A stretch of 64,000 nucleotides of DNA. Origin: Pseudomonas sp. 30_B (GTDB taxonomy: Bacteria; Pseudomonadota; Gammaproteobacteria; Pseudomonadales; Pseudomonadaceae). Each line of letters starts with the position of its first letter. The stretch's first letter is position 1. Where the stretch lies: NCBI RefSeq assembly GCF_017491605.1, contig NZ_JAFGYY010000005.1, positions 62,001 to 126,000 of the forward strand, in the 5' to 3' direction. A model generated the notes under the pieces. That model was given only the letters and a program-made list of their open reading frames with translations. It did no database searches and was not told the origin of the DNA. Shown in pieces: positions 33,388-42,743 of the stretch. The position numbers and the translations under genes were made by a program.

Positions 33388-34470
33388 GTGAAAATCCCCG
33401 CCTGTCTTCTGCTCGCCAGCCTGCAGGTCGGTTGCGGCCCGACTCCCTCGGCGCCCGTCAACAGCGTGCGCCCGGTGAAGCTGTACAGCGTGCCCGCCGC
33501 GGCCGCCGAGGGTGTGCGTCAGTTCCCTGGCCAACTGGTGGCCTCGGATGAAGTCGACCTGTCCTTCCGTCTCGCTGGGCATCTCAAGACCCTGGCGGTG
33601 AAGACCGGCCAGCGGGTGGAGCGCGGCCAGCTCATAGCAGAACTGGATGACGCCGACCTACGACTGCGCCTGCGTGACCGCGAAGCCACCTTCAACTTGG
33701 CCCGCGCCCAGTACCAGCGCGTCGCCACGCTCAACGAGCGGCAACTGGTGGCGCGCGCCGAACTAGACCAGCGCAAGGCCCAGTTGGACTCCGCCGAGGC
33801 CGCGCTGAAGCTGGCCCGCCAGGAACTCGGTTATGCTCGCCTGACCGCGCCATTCGACGGCGTCATCGCCCAACTACCGGTGCAGAACCACCAAATGCTG
33901 CAACCCAAGCAGCCGGTGGCCATCCTGCAGTCCGCCGATACCTATGACGTGCAGTTCCAGCTGCCGGAAAGCCTGCTGGAGCGGGTCGACGCAGCCAGCC
34001 TGCGCAGCGACCACCGGCCCATCGTGCGCCTGGCCCGCGTGCCTGGTCACGACTTCCCCGCGCAATACAAGGAGCACAGCACCCGCCCCGATCCGGCGAC
34101 CCTGAGCTACACCGTCACCCTGGCCCTGCAGCGACCAAAGGACGTCACCCTGCTGCCGGGCATGAGCGCCACCGTCGAGGTGGACTTCGCCCAGCTCGGC
34201 CGCGGCGCCCAGACCAGCCTGCGCATCCCGGTGGAAGCAGTGTTCAGCGCTGACGACGGCGCGCCGGGCGAGAGCCAGGTGTGGGTGGTGAAAAGTGCTG
34301 GCGATGCGCTGCACGTCGAGCGCCGCGCGGTGCAGCTCGGCCAGCCGGGCGCCGCAGGTATCCAGATTCTCTCCGGGCTGGAGCCGGGTGAGCGGATAGT
34401 CGCCGCCGGCACCGCCGAGCTTCGCGAAGGCCAGCACGTGCGCCCATGGCAACGCGAACGGGGGCTGTGA
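33388..34470 (+). CDS. RND efflux periplasmic adaptor (membrane fusion protein), 360 residues
   Basis: A short hydrophobic N-terminus with a possible lipidation cysteine (LLLASLQVGCG; the -3 residue is Gln, so this is uncertain) is followed by a lipoyl half (VDLSFRLAGHLKTLAVKTGQ), a helical hairpin (LRDREATFNLARAQYQRVAT to LKLARQELGYARLTAPFDG) and beta-barrel and membrane-proximal domains. A GTG start was chosen because GAGGA precedes it and it opens the hydrophobic segment. It couples the inner-membrane pump to an outer-membrane channel; no channel gene is present here. Its stop overlaps the pump start. Confidence 0.9.
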   Translation: MKIPACLLLASLQVGCGPTPSAPVNSVRPVKLYSVPAAAAEGVRQFPGQLVASDEVDLSFRLAGHLKTLAVKTGQRVERGQLIAELDDADLRLRLRDREATFNLARAQYQRVATLNERQLVARAELDQRKAQLDSAEAALKLARQELGYARLTAPFDGVIAQLPVQNHQMLQPKQPVAILQSADTYDVQFQLPESLLERVDAASLRSDHRPIVRLARVPGHDFPAQYKEHSTRPDPATLSYTVTLALQRPKDVTLLPGMSATVEVDFAQLGRGAQTSLRIPVEAVFSADDGAPGESQVWVVKSAGDALHVERRAVQLGQPGAAGIQILSGLEPGERIVAAGTAELREGQHVRPWQRERGL

Positions 34471-37400
34471 TGGATATCAGCGGCCACTTTATCCAGAACA
34501 AGGTCAGCAGCTGGATCGTCATCCTCCTGCTGGCCCTAGGCGGCCTCTACGCGATCCTCGAGATCGGCCGCCTGGAAGACCCGGCTTTCACCGTGAAGAC
34601 CGCCGTGGTCGCCACCCGCTATGCCGGCGCCTCGCCGCAACAGGTCGAGGAAGAGGTCACCTACCCGCTGGAAAACGCCATCCAGCAGTTGGCCTACGTC
34701 GATAAGCTCACCTCGATTTCCAGCGCCGGGCTGTCGCAGATCACCGTCAACGTGAAGCCGCAGTATCGCGCCGGCGAGCTGCCGCAGATCTGGGACGAGC
34801 TGCGGCGCAAGGTTAACGACCTCGCCCCGCACCTGCCGCCAGGCGTTTCGCCGCCGCAGGTGAACGATGATTTCGGCGACGTCTATGGCATCCTCCTGTC
34901 GCTGTCCGGCGACGGCTACAGCTACCAGGAACTGCGCGATTACGCCGACTACCTGCGCCGCGAACTGGTGCTGGTGCCGGGCGTGAGCAAGGTGGTGGTC
35001 TCCGGACTGCAGGCCGAGCAGGTGCAGGTGGAGGTCTCGCGGGAGAAGATGAACGCCATGGGCGTGCCGCTGCAGCGTCTGGCGGACCTGCTGAACCGGC
35101 AGAATGTAGTGTCCGACGCGGGCAGCCTGCGGGTCGGCAGCGAGAGCATCCGCCTGCACCCGACCGGCGAGTTCGCCGAGGTCGGCGAGCTGGAGCGCCT
35201 GCTGGTCAGCGCGCCGGGCAGCGCCCAGCTGATCCGCCTGGGCGACATCGCCACGGTGCGGCGCGGCTTCACCGACACACCCAGCCACCTCTGGCGTGCC
35301 GATGGCAAGCCGGCGCTGGCGCTGGGCATCGCCTTCGCCCCGCAGGTGAACGTGGTGAAAGTCGGTGACGCGGTGCACCTGCGTCTTGACCAGCTGGAAA
35401 GCGAACGCCCGGCCGGTATGCAACTGACGCCCTTCTATGACCAGGCCGTGGAAGTGCACGGCGCGGTCAACGGCTTCCTGCTCAGCTTCGTCACCGCGCT
35501 GGCCATCGTCGTCGGCACCCTGCTGGTGTTCATGGGCCTGCGCAGCGGGCTGGTGATCGCCGGGGTGCTGGCGCTCAACGTGCTGGGCAGCCTACTGCTG
35601 ATGTACCTGCTGGGCATCGAGCTGCAGCGCATCAGCCTCGGCGCGCTGATCATTTCCCTGTGCATGCTGGTGGACAACGCCATCGTCGTCGTCGAGGGCG
35701 TGCTGGTCGGGCGCCTGCGCGGCCAGAGCATCGACGCCTCGATCCGCCACATCGTCCGCCTCACTGCCCTGCCCCTGCTCGGCGCCACGGTGATTGCGGT
35801 GCTGGCCTTCGCCCCCATCGGCCTGTCCTCAGACTCCACCGGCGAATACTGCCGCTCGCTGTTCGACGTGCTGCTGGTGTCGCTGCTGCTCAGCTGGATC
35901 ACCGCGATGACCCTGGCGCCGCTGTTTGCCCGCTGGGCCTTCGAAAAGATGCCGGTGAAGACCGACAGCGCCGAGCCGCACCAGGGCTGGCTGTACCGCG
36001 CCTACCGCGGCCTGCTGGAAGCCTGCCTGCGCCAGCGCGCACTGACCCTCGGCGTGCTCGCGGTGGCGCTGGCCGCCTCGTTGCTGGGCTTCTCCCAGGT
36101 GCGGCAGAACTTCTTCCCGCCGGCCAACACGCCGATGTTTTTTGTCGACCTGTGGCTGCCCCAAGGCACCGCCATCGAGCACGCCCGCGACCTCGCCGCC
36201 GAGATCGACCGGCACATCACCGCCCTCCCTGGCGTGGAGCGCACGGTGACCAGCATCGGTCAGGGCGCGCCGCGCTTCATCCTCACCTACGGCGCCGAGC
36301 GCCAGCATGCCAACTACGCCCAGGTGCTGGTGCGTACCGAGAACCGCGCGCAGATTCCGGGGCTGATCGCAGGCCTGCAGCATTACCTCGACGAGAACTA
36401 CCCGCAGGTGCAGACGGGGCTGAAGCGCCTGATGTTCGGCCCCTCCAACGGCAGCGCCATCGAAGTGCGCCTGACCGGCCCGGACCCGCAGGAGCTGCGC
36501 CGCCTCGGCGCGCAGGTGGGCGACATTCTCGCCGCCGACCCGGTGGCCACCGGCGTCAGCCACGACTGGCAAGCCCGCGCGCTGCTGGTCAGGCCGCAGT
36601 TCAACGAGGCCCGCGGCCGTGAGCTGGGCATCGACAAGCGCGACCTCGACAACCTGCTGCGCATGAGCTTCAGCGGCCTGAGTGTAGGCATCTATCGCGA
36701 CGGCACCCAGCAGATGCCCATCGTCGTGCGCGAACGCGATGTGGACGCCGGGCAGATCAATGACCTGATGCTGTGGAGCCCGGTCAGCCAGCGCTACCTG
36801 CCCATCGAGCAGGTGGTCGGCGGTTTCGACAGCGTCTGGGAGGACCCGCTGATCCTGCGCGAGGACCGCAAGCGCACGCTGACGGTGATGGCCGACGTCG
36901 CCCCGCAGAGCGGCGAGACCTCCTCGCAACTGCTGCATCGGGTGCGCCCGCAGATCGAGGCGCTGACCCTGCCGCCGGGCTACAAGCTGGCCTGGGGCGG
37001 CGACGTGGAAAGCTCCGGCGACGCCCGCAACGGCGTGCTCGGCAGCCTGCCCATGGCCTTCCTGGCGATGTTCATCATCACCGTGCTGATGTTCTCCTCC
37101 CCGCGCAAGGCGCTGCTGATCTGGCTGACCGTGCCGCTGGCGATGATCGGGGTGACGCTGGGCTTCCTGCTCACCGGCATCCCCTTCGGCTTCATGGCCC
37201 TGCTGGGGCTGCTGAGCCTGTCCGGCATGCTGGTACGCAACGGCATCGTGCTGCTGGAGGAAGTCGACAATCTTGCCGAAAGCGGCCAGCCGCCCCGAGA
37301 GGCGCTGGTGAACGCTGCCTGCGCGCGCCTGCGGCCGATCTGCCTGACCGCGCTGACCACCATCCTCGGCCTGGCTCCGCTGCTGCTGGACGCCTTCTTC

Positions 37401-37523
37401 CAGAGCATGTCGGTGGTGATCATGTTCGGCCTAGGCTTCGCCACGCTGCTGACTCTGATCGTGCTGCCGGTGCTGTATGCCAGCGCGTATCGCCTTCGCA
37501 GATTCGAGGCGAGTCTCCGCTGA
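34470..37523 (+). CDS. RND (HAE1-type) efflux pump, 1017 residues
   Basis: The pump has the RND plan: helix 1 (WIVILLLALGGLYAILEIG), a large periplasmic loop, helices 2-6, a second loop, then helices 8-12. Helix 4 carries LCMLVDNAIVVVEGVLVGRL and helix 10 GLLSLSGMLVRNGIVLLEEV, the proton-relay regions. VTYPLENAIQQLAYVDKLTS is the usual docking-domain signature. It overlaps the adaptor gene by one base (TGATG). The subfamily resembles TriC-like pumps; the substrate cannot be read from sequence. No regulator or channel gene adjoins it. Confidence 0.93.
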   Translation: MDISGHFIQNKVSSWIVILLLALGGLYAILEIGRLEDPAFTVKTAVVATRYAGASPQQVEEEVTYPLENAIQQLAYVDKLTSISSAGLSQITVNVKPQYRAGELPQIWDELRRKVNDLAPHLPPGVSPPQVNDDFGDVYGILLSLSGDGYSYQELRDYADYLRRELVLVPGVSKVVVSGLQAEQVQVEVSREKMNAMGVPLQRLADLLNRQNVVSDAGSLRVGSESIRLHPTGEFAEVGELERLLVSAPGSAQLIRLGDIATVRRGFTDTPSHLWRADGKPALALGIAFAPQVNVVKVGDAVHLRLDQLESERPAGMQLTPFYDQAVEVHGAVNGFLLSFVTALAIVVGTLLVFMGLRSGLVIAGVLALNVLGSLLLMYLLGIELQRISLGALIISLCMLVDNAIVVVEGVLVGRLRGQSIDASIRHIVRLTALPLLGATVIAVLAFAPIGLSSDSTGEYCRSLFDVLLVSLLLSWITAMTLAPLFARWAFEKMPVKTDSAEPHQGWLYRAYRGLLEACLRQRALTLGVLAVALAASLLGFSQVRQNFFPPANTPMFFVDLWLPQGTAIEHARDLAAEIDRHITALPGVERTVTSIGQGAPRFILTYGAERQHANYAQVLVRTENRAQIPGLIAGLQHYLDENYPQVQTGLKRLMFGPSNGSAIEVRLTGPDPQELRRLGAQVGDILAADPVATGVSHDWQARALLVRPQFNEARGRELGIDKRDLDNLLRMSFSGLSVGIYRDGTQQMPIVVRERDVDAGQINDLMLWSPVSQRYLPIEQVVGGFDSVWEDPLILREDRKRTLTVMADVAPQSGETSSQLLHRVRPQIEALTLPPGYKLAWGGDVESSGDARNGVLGSLPMAFLAMFIITVLMFSSPRKALLIWLTVPLAMIGVTLGFLLTGIPFGFMALLGLLSLSGMLVRNGIVLLEEVDNLAESGQPPREALVNAACARLRPICLTALTTILGLAPLLLDAFFQSMSVVIMFGLGFATLLTLIVLPVLYASAYRLRRFEASLR

Positions 37524-37946
37524 CATGTAGAAAATTGAAGCAGCAGCTATTGCCTCATGTCCGCTATGGGTCGTTCTCTGCCGGTCATGGCCACTCGTGT
37601 GATGGTCAGATCCGATGCAAATGCTTGGTCAAGTCGAATGCAATCAGGTGGGCGAGTAAGTGCAATTGCGCAGTAAGCACTAGTCGCAGTGCAAAACGTT
37701 AACTTTTGTCAACCAGAGGGAACCGCTGGACACCCATCTTGGCTATCTTGCCTACTCCTCAAAGTCGGAGGACAGACAGGCGCAGGACTGCGCGATTTCG
37801 GCGTAGCTGGTTTCCTCGATCTTAGAGTACCAATGGAAGGCCAAGGGACTATCTACGAGTTGGTCAAAGGCGTAATAGCCGAATAGTTCAGGGGAGTTAT
37901 TGAATCGCTCCGCGATTTCTATGCCCTCTGATCGTTTCTTGTACCA
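37524..37946. other. Intergenic stretch, lower GC
   Basis: A 65-codon open frame exists at 37689-37886 but has no good ribosome site and no recognisable content, so it is not called. The base composition falls here compared with the pump genes, marking the left edge of an accessory patch. Confidence 0.4.
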
Positions 37947-38708
37947 CTACTTTCCGTAATTGGGCTCACCGAACGGATTGGATTGCCGCTGGTTTTTATA
38001 TGCAGTGAACATCTCAATCACTTCTTGAGTGGTTCCCTCTGACGCGATGCGCTGGTAAGCCGGATACCTCGTCATCCAAGCCCTGAAGTCCGCGCTGGCA
38101 AATATCGCATCTGCATCCGGGTGGGCAGCGTAGATTCGGTTAAGGTGCTCATCGACCGCAGCATCAACTGCTGGTTTGGAGTCAGTAGAGACTTGCGGAG
38201 CAGCACTTGGGGCGGATGCTTGGGGGGGGATTCTGGGCTGCTCAGCTGCGGATTGCTGCGCTTGGTAGAGCTCCCTCGGCTCTTGAGAACGCCTAGTGTA
38301 ATTCTGGTACTCCGGTATCGCCACTGCGAGCATGGCCCCAAAAAGGATCACAGCCAGGACAATTTTCCCCTCCCACCTCGGTAACACCGATGCCGGTACG
38401 TCTTGCTGATGGCGGATTCTGCGTCTCGCCCTGAAAGTGCCAACACCCGCGCCAATCACTGCCCACCACACGCCACGCTGAAAAAGAGTAAGCACGAGTT
38501 GCTTGGTATCTGTATCACGCCCATCCATTCGCCCCAGCAATCCATCCAGAAAAGCGGCCCCCTGGGCTACAAGAATGCTTCCGAAGATCCAGGCAACCAT
38601 AACGGCCAAAGTGAAGCCAGCAGCGGCGCGCCTATAGCTGGACTTATAAGCGCCCACCCTGTAGGCGACCACATATGCCATCCCAAGAATCAGCAGAAAC
38701 GCGAGCAT
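37947..38708 (-). CDS. Hypothetical membrane protein, 253 residues
   Basis: The N-terminus is a membrane helix (MLAFLLILGMAYVVAYRVGA). A second helix follows (GFTLAVMVAWIFGSILVA), a probable third near 85, and a fourth near 115 (IVLAVILFGAMLAVAIPEYQ, recalling a pilin-like hydrophobic start). The soluble C-terminal 110 residues contain a proline/serine linker and a helical end (IYAAHPDADAIFASADFRAW). The start was set by comparing its leader with that of the gene at 38803, where GGAG precedes the ATG at the same spacing. Function unknown. Confidence 0.7.
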   Translation of the reverse strand: MLAFLLILGMAYVVAYRVGAYKSSYRRAAAGFTLAVMVAWIFGSILVAQGAAFLDGLLGRMDGRDTDTKQLVLTLFQRGVWWAVIGAGVGTFRARRRIRHQQDVPASVLPRWEGKIVLAVILFGAMLAVAIPEYQNYTRRSQEPRELYQAQQSAAEQPRIPPQASAPSAAPQVSTDSKPAVDAAVDEHLNRIYAAHPDADAIFASADFRAWMTRYPAYQRIASEGTTQEVIEMFTAYKNQRQSNPFGEPNYGK

Positions 38709-38712
38709 TGTT

Positions 38713-38759
38713 GGCATCTCCATATGGAATTACGAGAGCAATACGCGCACGCGCGCGAG
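38713..38759. repeat. Duplicated leader element, copy 1
   Basis: It starts GGCATCTCCATATGGAATTA and ends in an alternating CG-rich tract (GCGCACGCGCGCGAG). It matches copy 2 at 39419-39463 at most positions. Each copy covers the ribosome site and leader of a minus-strand gene. Confidence 0.65.
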
Positions 38760-38802
38760 AGACGGGCCTCAGGAGGGAACTCCAAGGCCCTAACGGGAAC
38801 GC

Positions 38803-39414
38803 TCATGGGCAGCTAAAATTTCCGTTTATGCGCTGGCAAGCCGGCCCTCCATTGGAGGGGAAATACGTCTCCCCGGCCCCCTTGTTGTATCTAACCCCAT
38901 TGCTATCCCAGCAACCGGCAGGATCGCAGTTGGTCATCACTGGCGGGCCTGCTGGAGCAGGCGGTGCCGACGCCGAAGCACCTTGGCTTTCTGCCGGAAG
39001 CGCAACTGATACTCCTGCACACAACTGAGCCACAGCAGCAAGCTGACTAGCTGTCAGCCCTCGCGAGCCGGGGTAGGACGTTGAGGCCTGTTTGCACCGC
39101 CTTGTGTGCTCGCGCTGAGCATCGTTGCTCTCTCCAACGACCGTAACGCGAGGCGCACTCTGAACGGGGTCCACTGAGGTGCGGTACCGCTCAGGCTCTA
39201 CTGCGTGCTGTCGGTATTGAGAGCCATCAATGCTATTGGCTGCACGAATACTGACAGCAGATGCGTCGTCGCTCGTGTTGCAACCGCGATCAGAGAAGGT
39301 GGTTTTTCCGGTGGCGGAATCAACGCATTTGAAGACCTGAGCTGGCGCCTGAAGCGACCACGTAAGGCCAAGCAACAGGGCTCCGGCGCACACAACGCTT
39401 TTGGACACATCCAT
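38803..39414 (-). CDS. DUF4124-domain exported protein, 203 residues
   Basis: A signal peptide (VVCAGALLLGLTWSLQAPA) precedes a DUF4124 domain (QVFKCVDSATGKTTFSDRGC), a small envelope domain common in gammaproteobacteria. The C-terminal part is Ala/Pro-rich and ends in a cysteine-containing segment (NCDPAGCWDSNGVRYNKGAG). The ATG was chosen because it opens the signal peptide and follows GGAGATGCCCTCAA. It is divergent from the XRE gene. Its leader duplicates that of the gene at 37947. Confidence 0.78.
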   Translation of the reverse strand: MDVSKSVVCAGALLLGLTWSLQAPAQVFKCVDSATGKTTFSDRGCNTSDDASAVSIRAANSIDGSQYRQHAVEPERYRTSVDPVQSAPRVTVVGESNDAQREHTRRCKQASTSYPGSRGLTASQLAAVAQLCAGVSVALPAESQGASASAPPAPAGPPVMTNCDPAGCWDSNGVRYNKGAGETYFPSNGGPACQRINGNFSCP

Positions 39415-39418
39415 TTGA

Positions 39419-39463
39419 GGGCATCTCCACATGGAGTTACGGGACCAACACGCGCGCGCGCGA
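39419..39463. repeat. Duplicated leader element, copy 2
   Basis: It starts GGCATCTCCACATGGAGTTA and ends CACGCGCGCGCGCGAG. On the plus strand both copies can be read as a short MELR(E/D)Q-(Y/H)A-(H/R)AR peptide, but I do not claim that it is translated. Confidence 0.65.
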
Positions 39464-39563
39464 GCCTCCCCTTGAGCAATGCACCCCTTCCAAGGGAAGG
39501 GTGTCGCAACACCTACCAGCGCAACACTGTCTGAGCCTTCCAGAAATAGCAGCTCCGCATCAA

Positions 39564-39580
39564 TTTGACACCATGTCAAA
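39564..39580. promoter_or_regulatory. Operator palindrome of the XRE repressor
   Basis: TTTGACA-CCA-TGTCAAA is a perfect 7-3-7 inverted repeat, and a further TTGACAC half lies at 39594-39600. It sits 65 bases before the XRE start, in the shared region with the DUF4124 gene. The TTGACA could also serve as a -35 box, so binding would block transcription. Confidence 0.6.
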
Positions 39581-39644
39581 ATAAAAAGGCAAATTGACAC
39601 ACTGGTTTTGTCTCAGCGGCAAGAGAGACAAACAATTCAGCCCC

Positions 39645-40004
39645 ATGCATATCGGGCAGATCATCTACGCGCTACGCCGCGAAAAAGGGCTAACCCAGGA
39701 AGCTCTGGCACTGGCAGCAGAGACAGCTACCAGCAACCTGTCGCGCATCGAAAAAGGCCAGCGCCGCCCTTCAGGGGCGCTACTGGAACGGCTTGCGTCA
39801 GCACTGGAAACCAGTGTGACTGCAATCTACGCGAGCCTTGAAGGTGTGCAGGAAGGGGATACCCGAAACACCAACGAGCCAGTGCATGCCACCGACTTCT
39901 CACGTGACGTGATCCAGCTACGCCAGTGTTTTCGCGAATTGTCCCCAGAGAACAAACGCCTGACGCTTGAGTTTGTTCAAATGCTGAGGCGACTCCAACA
40001 ATGA
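39645..40004 (+). CDS. XRE-family repressor, 119 residues
   Basis: Residues 1-58 are a lambda-repressor-type helix-turn-helix (IGQIIYALRREKGLTQEALA, then ATSNLSRIEKGQRRPSGALL). The C-terminal 40 residues (QLRQCFRELSPENKRLTLEF) are a helical dimerisation segment seen in small repressors of accessory genes. The ATG was chosen as the start of the HTH domain; its ribosome site is weak. It probably represses itself and the divergent DUF4124 gene. Confidence 0.82.
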   Translation: MHIGQIIYALRREKGLTQEALALAAETATSNLSRIEKGQRRPSGALLERLASALETSVTAIYASLEGVQEGDTRNTNEPVHATDFSRDVIQLRQCFRELSPENKRLTLEFVQMLRRLQQ

Positions 40005-40048
40005 CCCCCATACTTCCACATGCATGTGGAATCTCGTTGAAGGGGGGC

Positions 40049-41268
40049 TCACTCCTCGTCCTCAAGCAAACCGTCTTTGACCTGCTGATCTATGTACTGG
40101 ACAGTGAAGTCGACCAGATCAAGAAGCTGAGCAACGTCTGCTAGCGCGATGTCGACTGGCTGTCCCTTGGTCGTCTTACCGTTGCGATGAATAACGTCAT
40201 GCCGAATATCCACAGCGTTAATAAGGTCCTTCATTTTTTCCGTGGGAAACTCGGTATCCAGCACCGACTTGAAGAGAGCTTTGATTTTCTGAATATTGTG
40301 AAAGCTCATCTGATCGACAACTTTCACGATTTCTTCGTTAAGAGCCTCTATTCTTCGAAAAGTCTCTTGAACAGCGATCTTCTCTTTGAAGGCACCATTA
40401 GACTGAACGAAGCGTCTTCTTATGGCATCTCGGTTGATGACTTGCTTCTTGAAGGTGTCAGAGAGGTAGGTTTCCATAGCCGTAATGACGTTGGCATAAA
40501 GGAGTCTTGCCAACGTTTTGTTTTCTTCGGCTACAGGTAGTAAGGATCGCGTGTCGTTTAACGAGGTAGCGAAGACTTCGTAGAAGGTCGTGAAGTCCTT
40601 GTGATATTCGATCAGGTCTTCAAACGAGTCGGTCCAGCCGCCGTTAATGAGGTCGGTGACGTCAAGAACACACTCCACGTCGGGCGGCATCACCTCCAAA
40701 CACGCCACAACCATGCTCTCTATTGTTTTGCATGGAAATCCTGTGTCGTGAAGTGCTGGAAAGTTATCGTCAGCCCCATCCATGCCCACCAACAGACTCT
40801 GTACCGGGTTCAGATCACCGCTCTGAAGATCCTCCCAAGCCCATGAGGGAATACAGCGGTCGATCATCGTCTTCAGCGCCGCAAGCCACTCATCAAGACT
40901 GGAGTGCGCCCTCAGCAAAGCAAGGCGTGGCACATAGTCTTTGGCCAACTCCTCGTCCCAAGCCAAAAGTTCTTCAAGATATCTGAGCCGCTCGGAAATG
41001 CATTGATTGAACTCGGCCTCTAACGTACGGCGATTGAAACCTGCAAGCTCCAACCTGCGACGCATCGTCGACGCGGAGCAGGCATAGACATAATCAGTCT
41101 CCTCACATCCTCTTCGTCAGGCCCAAAACTCCAGAGCATTGGATTCCGCTGGGATGCCATCCGCTTGCGGAGCTCTCTGTCTGCCTTCCTGAAGTAGAAC
41201 CTGCCGTAATAGTTCTTTGTAGATTGAATCGGATAACCGCCAATCGTGATGAACGCGTAGCTCCCCAT
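40049..41268 (-). pseudogene. HEPN-domain protein (HEPN/Toprim-associated type), frameshifted
   Basis: Two frames join into one protein of about 405 residues. The first begins MGSYAFITIGGYPIQSTKNY and runs to FGPDEEDV; the second continues ETDYVYACSASTMRRRLELA to the end. The frame changes within about 41095-41110. The C-terminal part has a helical domain and RHDVIHRNGKTTKG, which fits the RX4H active site of HEPN ribonucleases. GAGGT precedes the first ATG. HEPN proteins of this kind act in phage defence or toxin systems, so this may be a decayed or assembly-damaged defence gene. It converges on the XRE gene. Confidence 0.72.
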
Positions 41269-41860
41269 CGACTGACCTCGCTCGTGGTCTTCAATTAAAC
41301 ATCTGCTGCAAGGGAACCATTTCCCAATGCACGGTGAGAGCATGGCATCCAGCCACCATTCGGAATGGAATGACCATCCAACGATGCTTAATCGAAATAG
41401 TTACTATGCCCAGGCCCGGCAGCCGGCATGTCGTGGATAGAGGCTATGTCCGCTACCACGCAAGCGAAAAATGTGGGGACAAGTGTGGGTACGAAACCAA
41501 TATTTTATTTAAAATCATTAAAAATCAATTAGTTATAATTAAAATGCGCCGGCCACAAGCCGGCTTTTTTAATGCCTGCGATTTACCCATTTCCCGCCCC
41601 GCAGTCGGTGAACGCTCCCAGCGTCGCCTTCGAGCCCATCGGTATTTTCCATTGCCCAGCACTCAAATGCGGGCCTCTAAGCGATGCCCCCGGTTCGGGA
41701 CGAACACCTTGCGATGACAGGCAAGTCTTTACCAAACTGCCCCCAGCTGGATAATGGCCATTCGCCATCCACTATGCCACCCGGTGCTGTGGCGCCCCGA
41801 TATCGAACTTTGCCGCAAGGGAACCTGGACAGGACCCGAAGAATGGAAAAGGAGCCCATC
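41269..41860. other. Intergenic stretch with probable integration relic
   Basis: It includes GAAAAATGTGGGGACAAGTG near 41466 followed by an AT-rich run and an orphan terminator. Similar wording is found beside integrase genes in pseudomonad islands, from memory. No intact integrase or tRNA is present. From about 41575 on, base composition returns to that of the chromosome. Confidence 0.35.
41548..41570 (+). terminator. Intrinsic terminator without a gene before it
   Basis: GCCGGC-CACAA-GCCGGC is followed by six T. It has no plus-strand gene directly upstream, so it is probably left over from a lost gene. Confidence 0.75.
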
Positions 41861-42643
41861 ATGACGCAGCAGAATCTACCTCTCCCCACCGCACCGTCCA
41901 CCACGCCGGCCCTAGCCCCGACCAGCAAGGTCGCCTCGCTGGTCGCACGCGTCATGACGGGGCTGGGCGTCGTCCTCGGCCTGATGTGGGCACTGATCAC
42001 CTACGTGGTGCCTGACCCCAGCGTTTTTGGGTTCAGTTTCATCAACTGGAAGAATGTTGTGCTGCTGGTGAGCACGTTCACCTTTCTGGGTGCCCTGTCC
42101 ATCAGCTGGCAAATGCGCAACCTGCCGGCCATGCTGCGCGGATCAATGCAGTTCCTGCTGATTACAGGACTGTCAGCAATCTTCTTCATCCTAGGGACCG
42201 AGTACGCCAAGCCTTCTTTCGAGTTCGCCAAGGTGCAATCAAAGATCGTAGAAAACGAGGGCGCCAACCTGCTCGGTAAGCGCATGGAAGTGTTGGATAA
42301 CGTGCGGGTAGAACTGTCGGGCTGCGAGAACATTGGCCGTCTGCCAACCTGCACTTTCGAGTTGACGAACCTGGATGTCGATAGGAACTTCCGCTTCGAT
42401 GGGGCTACTCGCCTCTTCGATGAGACCGGAGGCCCGCTGCAGCCCGCCAACATCCGGATCGGCCAAGTCGAGGATTATTATGGGTTGCAGTTCCAATTGG
42501 TTCGCAATGTCCCCACCCGCGTCACGCTGACGTTCCAACATGCAAACGACAAACTGACCCGCACTCCCGCTATAAAACTGGTGTTCAGCAACCGGGACGG
42601 CGAAACCCAGACACTGAAGTTTACCGAGGTCGCCCTGCAGTAG
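41861..42643 (+). CDS. Hypothetical membrane protein, 260 residues
   Basis: Three hydrophobic segments (VMTGLGVVLGLMWALITYVV, then VVLLVSTFTFLGALSISW and FLLITGLSAIFFILGTEYA) are followed by a soluble domain of about 140 residues rich in beta strands (LDNVRVELSGCENIGRLPTC onward). AAAAGGAG precedes this ATG by seven bases, better than for the ATG 18 bases upstream. I do not recognise the family. The gene stands alone. Confidence 0.7.
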   Translation: MTQQNLPLPTAPSTTPALAPTSKVASLVARVMTGLGVVLGLMWALITYVVPDPSVFGFSFINWKNVVLLVSTFTFLGALSISWQMRNLPAMLRGSMQFLLITGLSAIFFILGTEYAKPSFEFAKVQSKIVENEGANLLGKRMEVLDNVRVELSGCENIGRLPTCTFELTNLDVDRNFRFDGATRLFDETGGPLQPANIRIGQVEDYYGLQFQLVRNVPTRVTLTFQHANDKLTRTPAIKLVFSNRDGETQTLKFTEVALQ

Positions 42644-42743
42644 TCGTTCATAGCGCAGCCCCCGCGCCAGACCGCTCGCCGGCCAATGTGCCGTTGCCAC
42701 CCAGAGCGCCTAAGATCGGGCTAATCCCCTAGGAAGCGCCGCC

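Noticed and set aside
34470..37523. The single Asp in pump helix 4 (VDN instead of VDD) as a sign of inactivation
   Set aside because: VDN is common in several RND subfamilies, so it is not abnormal.
37689..37886. Open frame of 65 codons after the RND pump
   Set aside because: There is no ribosome site, the composition is ordinary and no motif is recognisable.
38724..38815. Short plus-strand peptide MELREQYAHARER in the duplicated leader
   Set aside because: It was kept only as an observation, because the second copy stops after 14 codons and there is no ribosome site for either.
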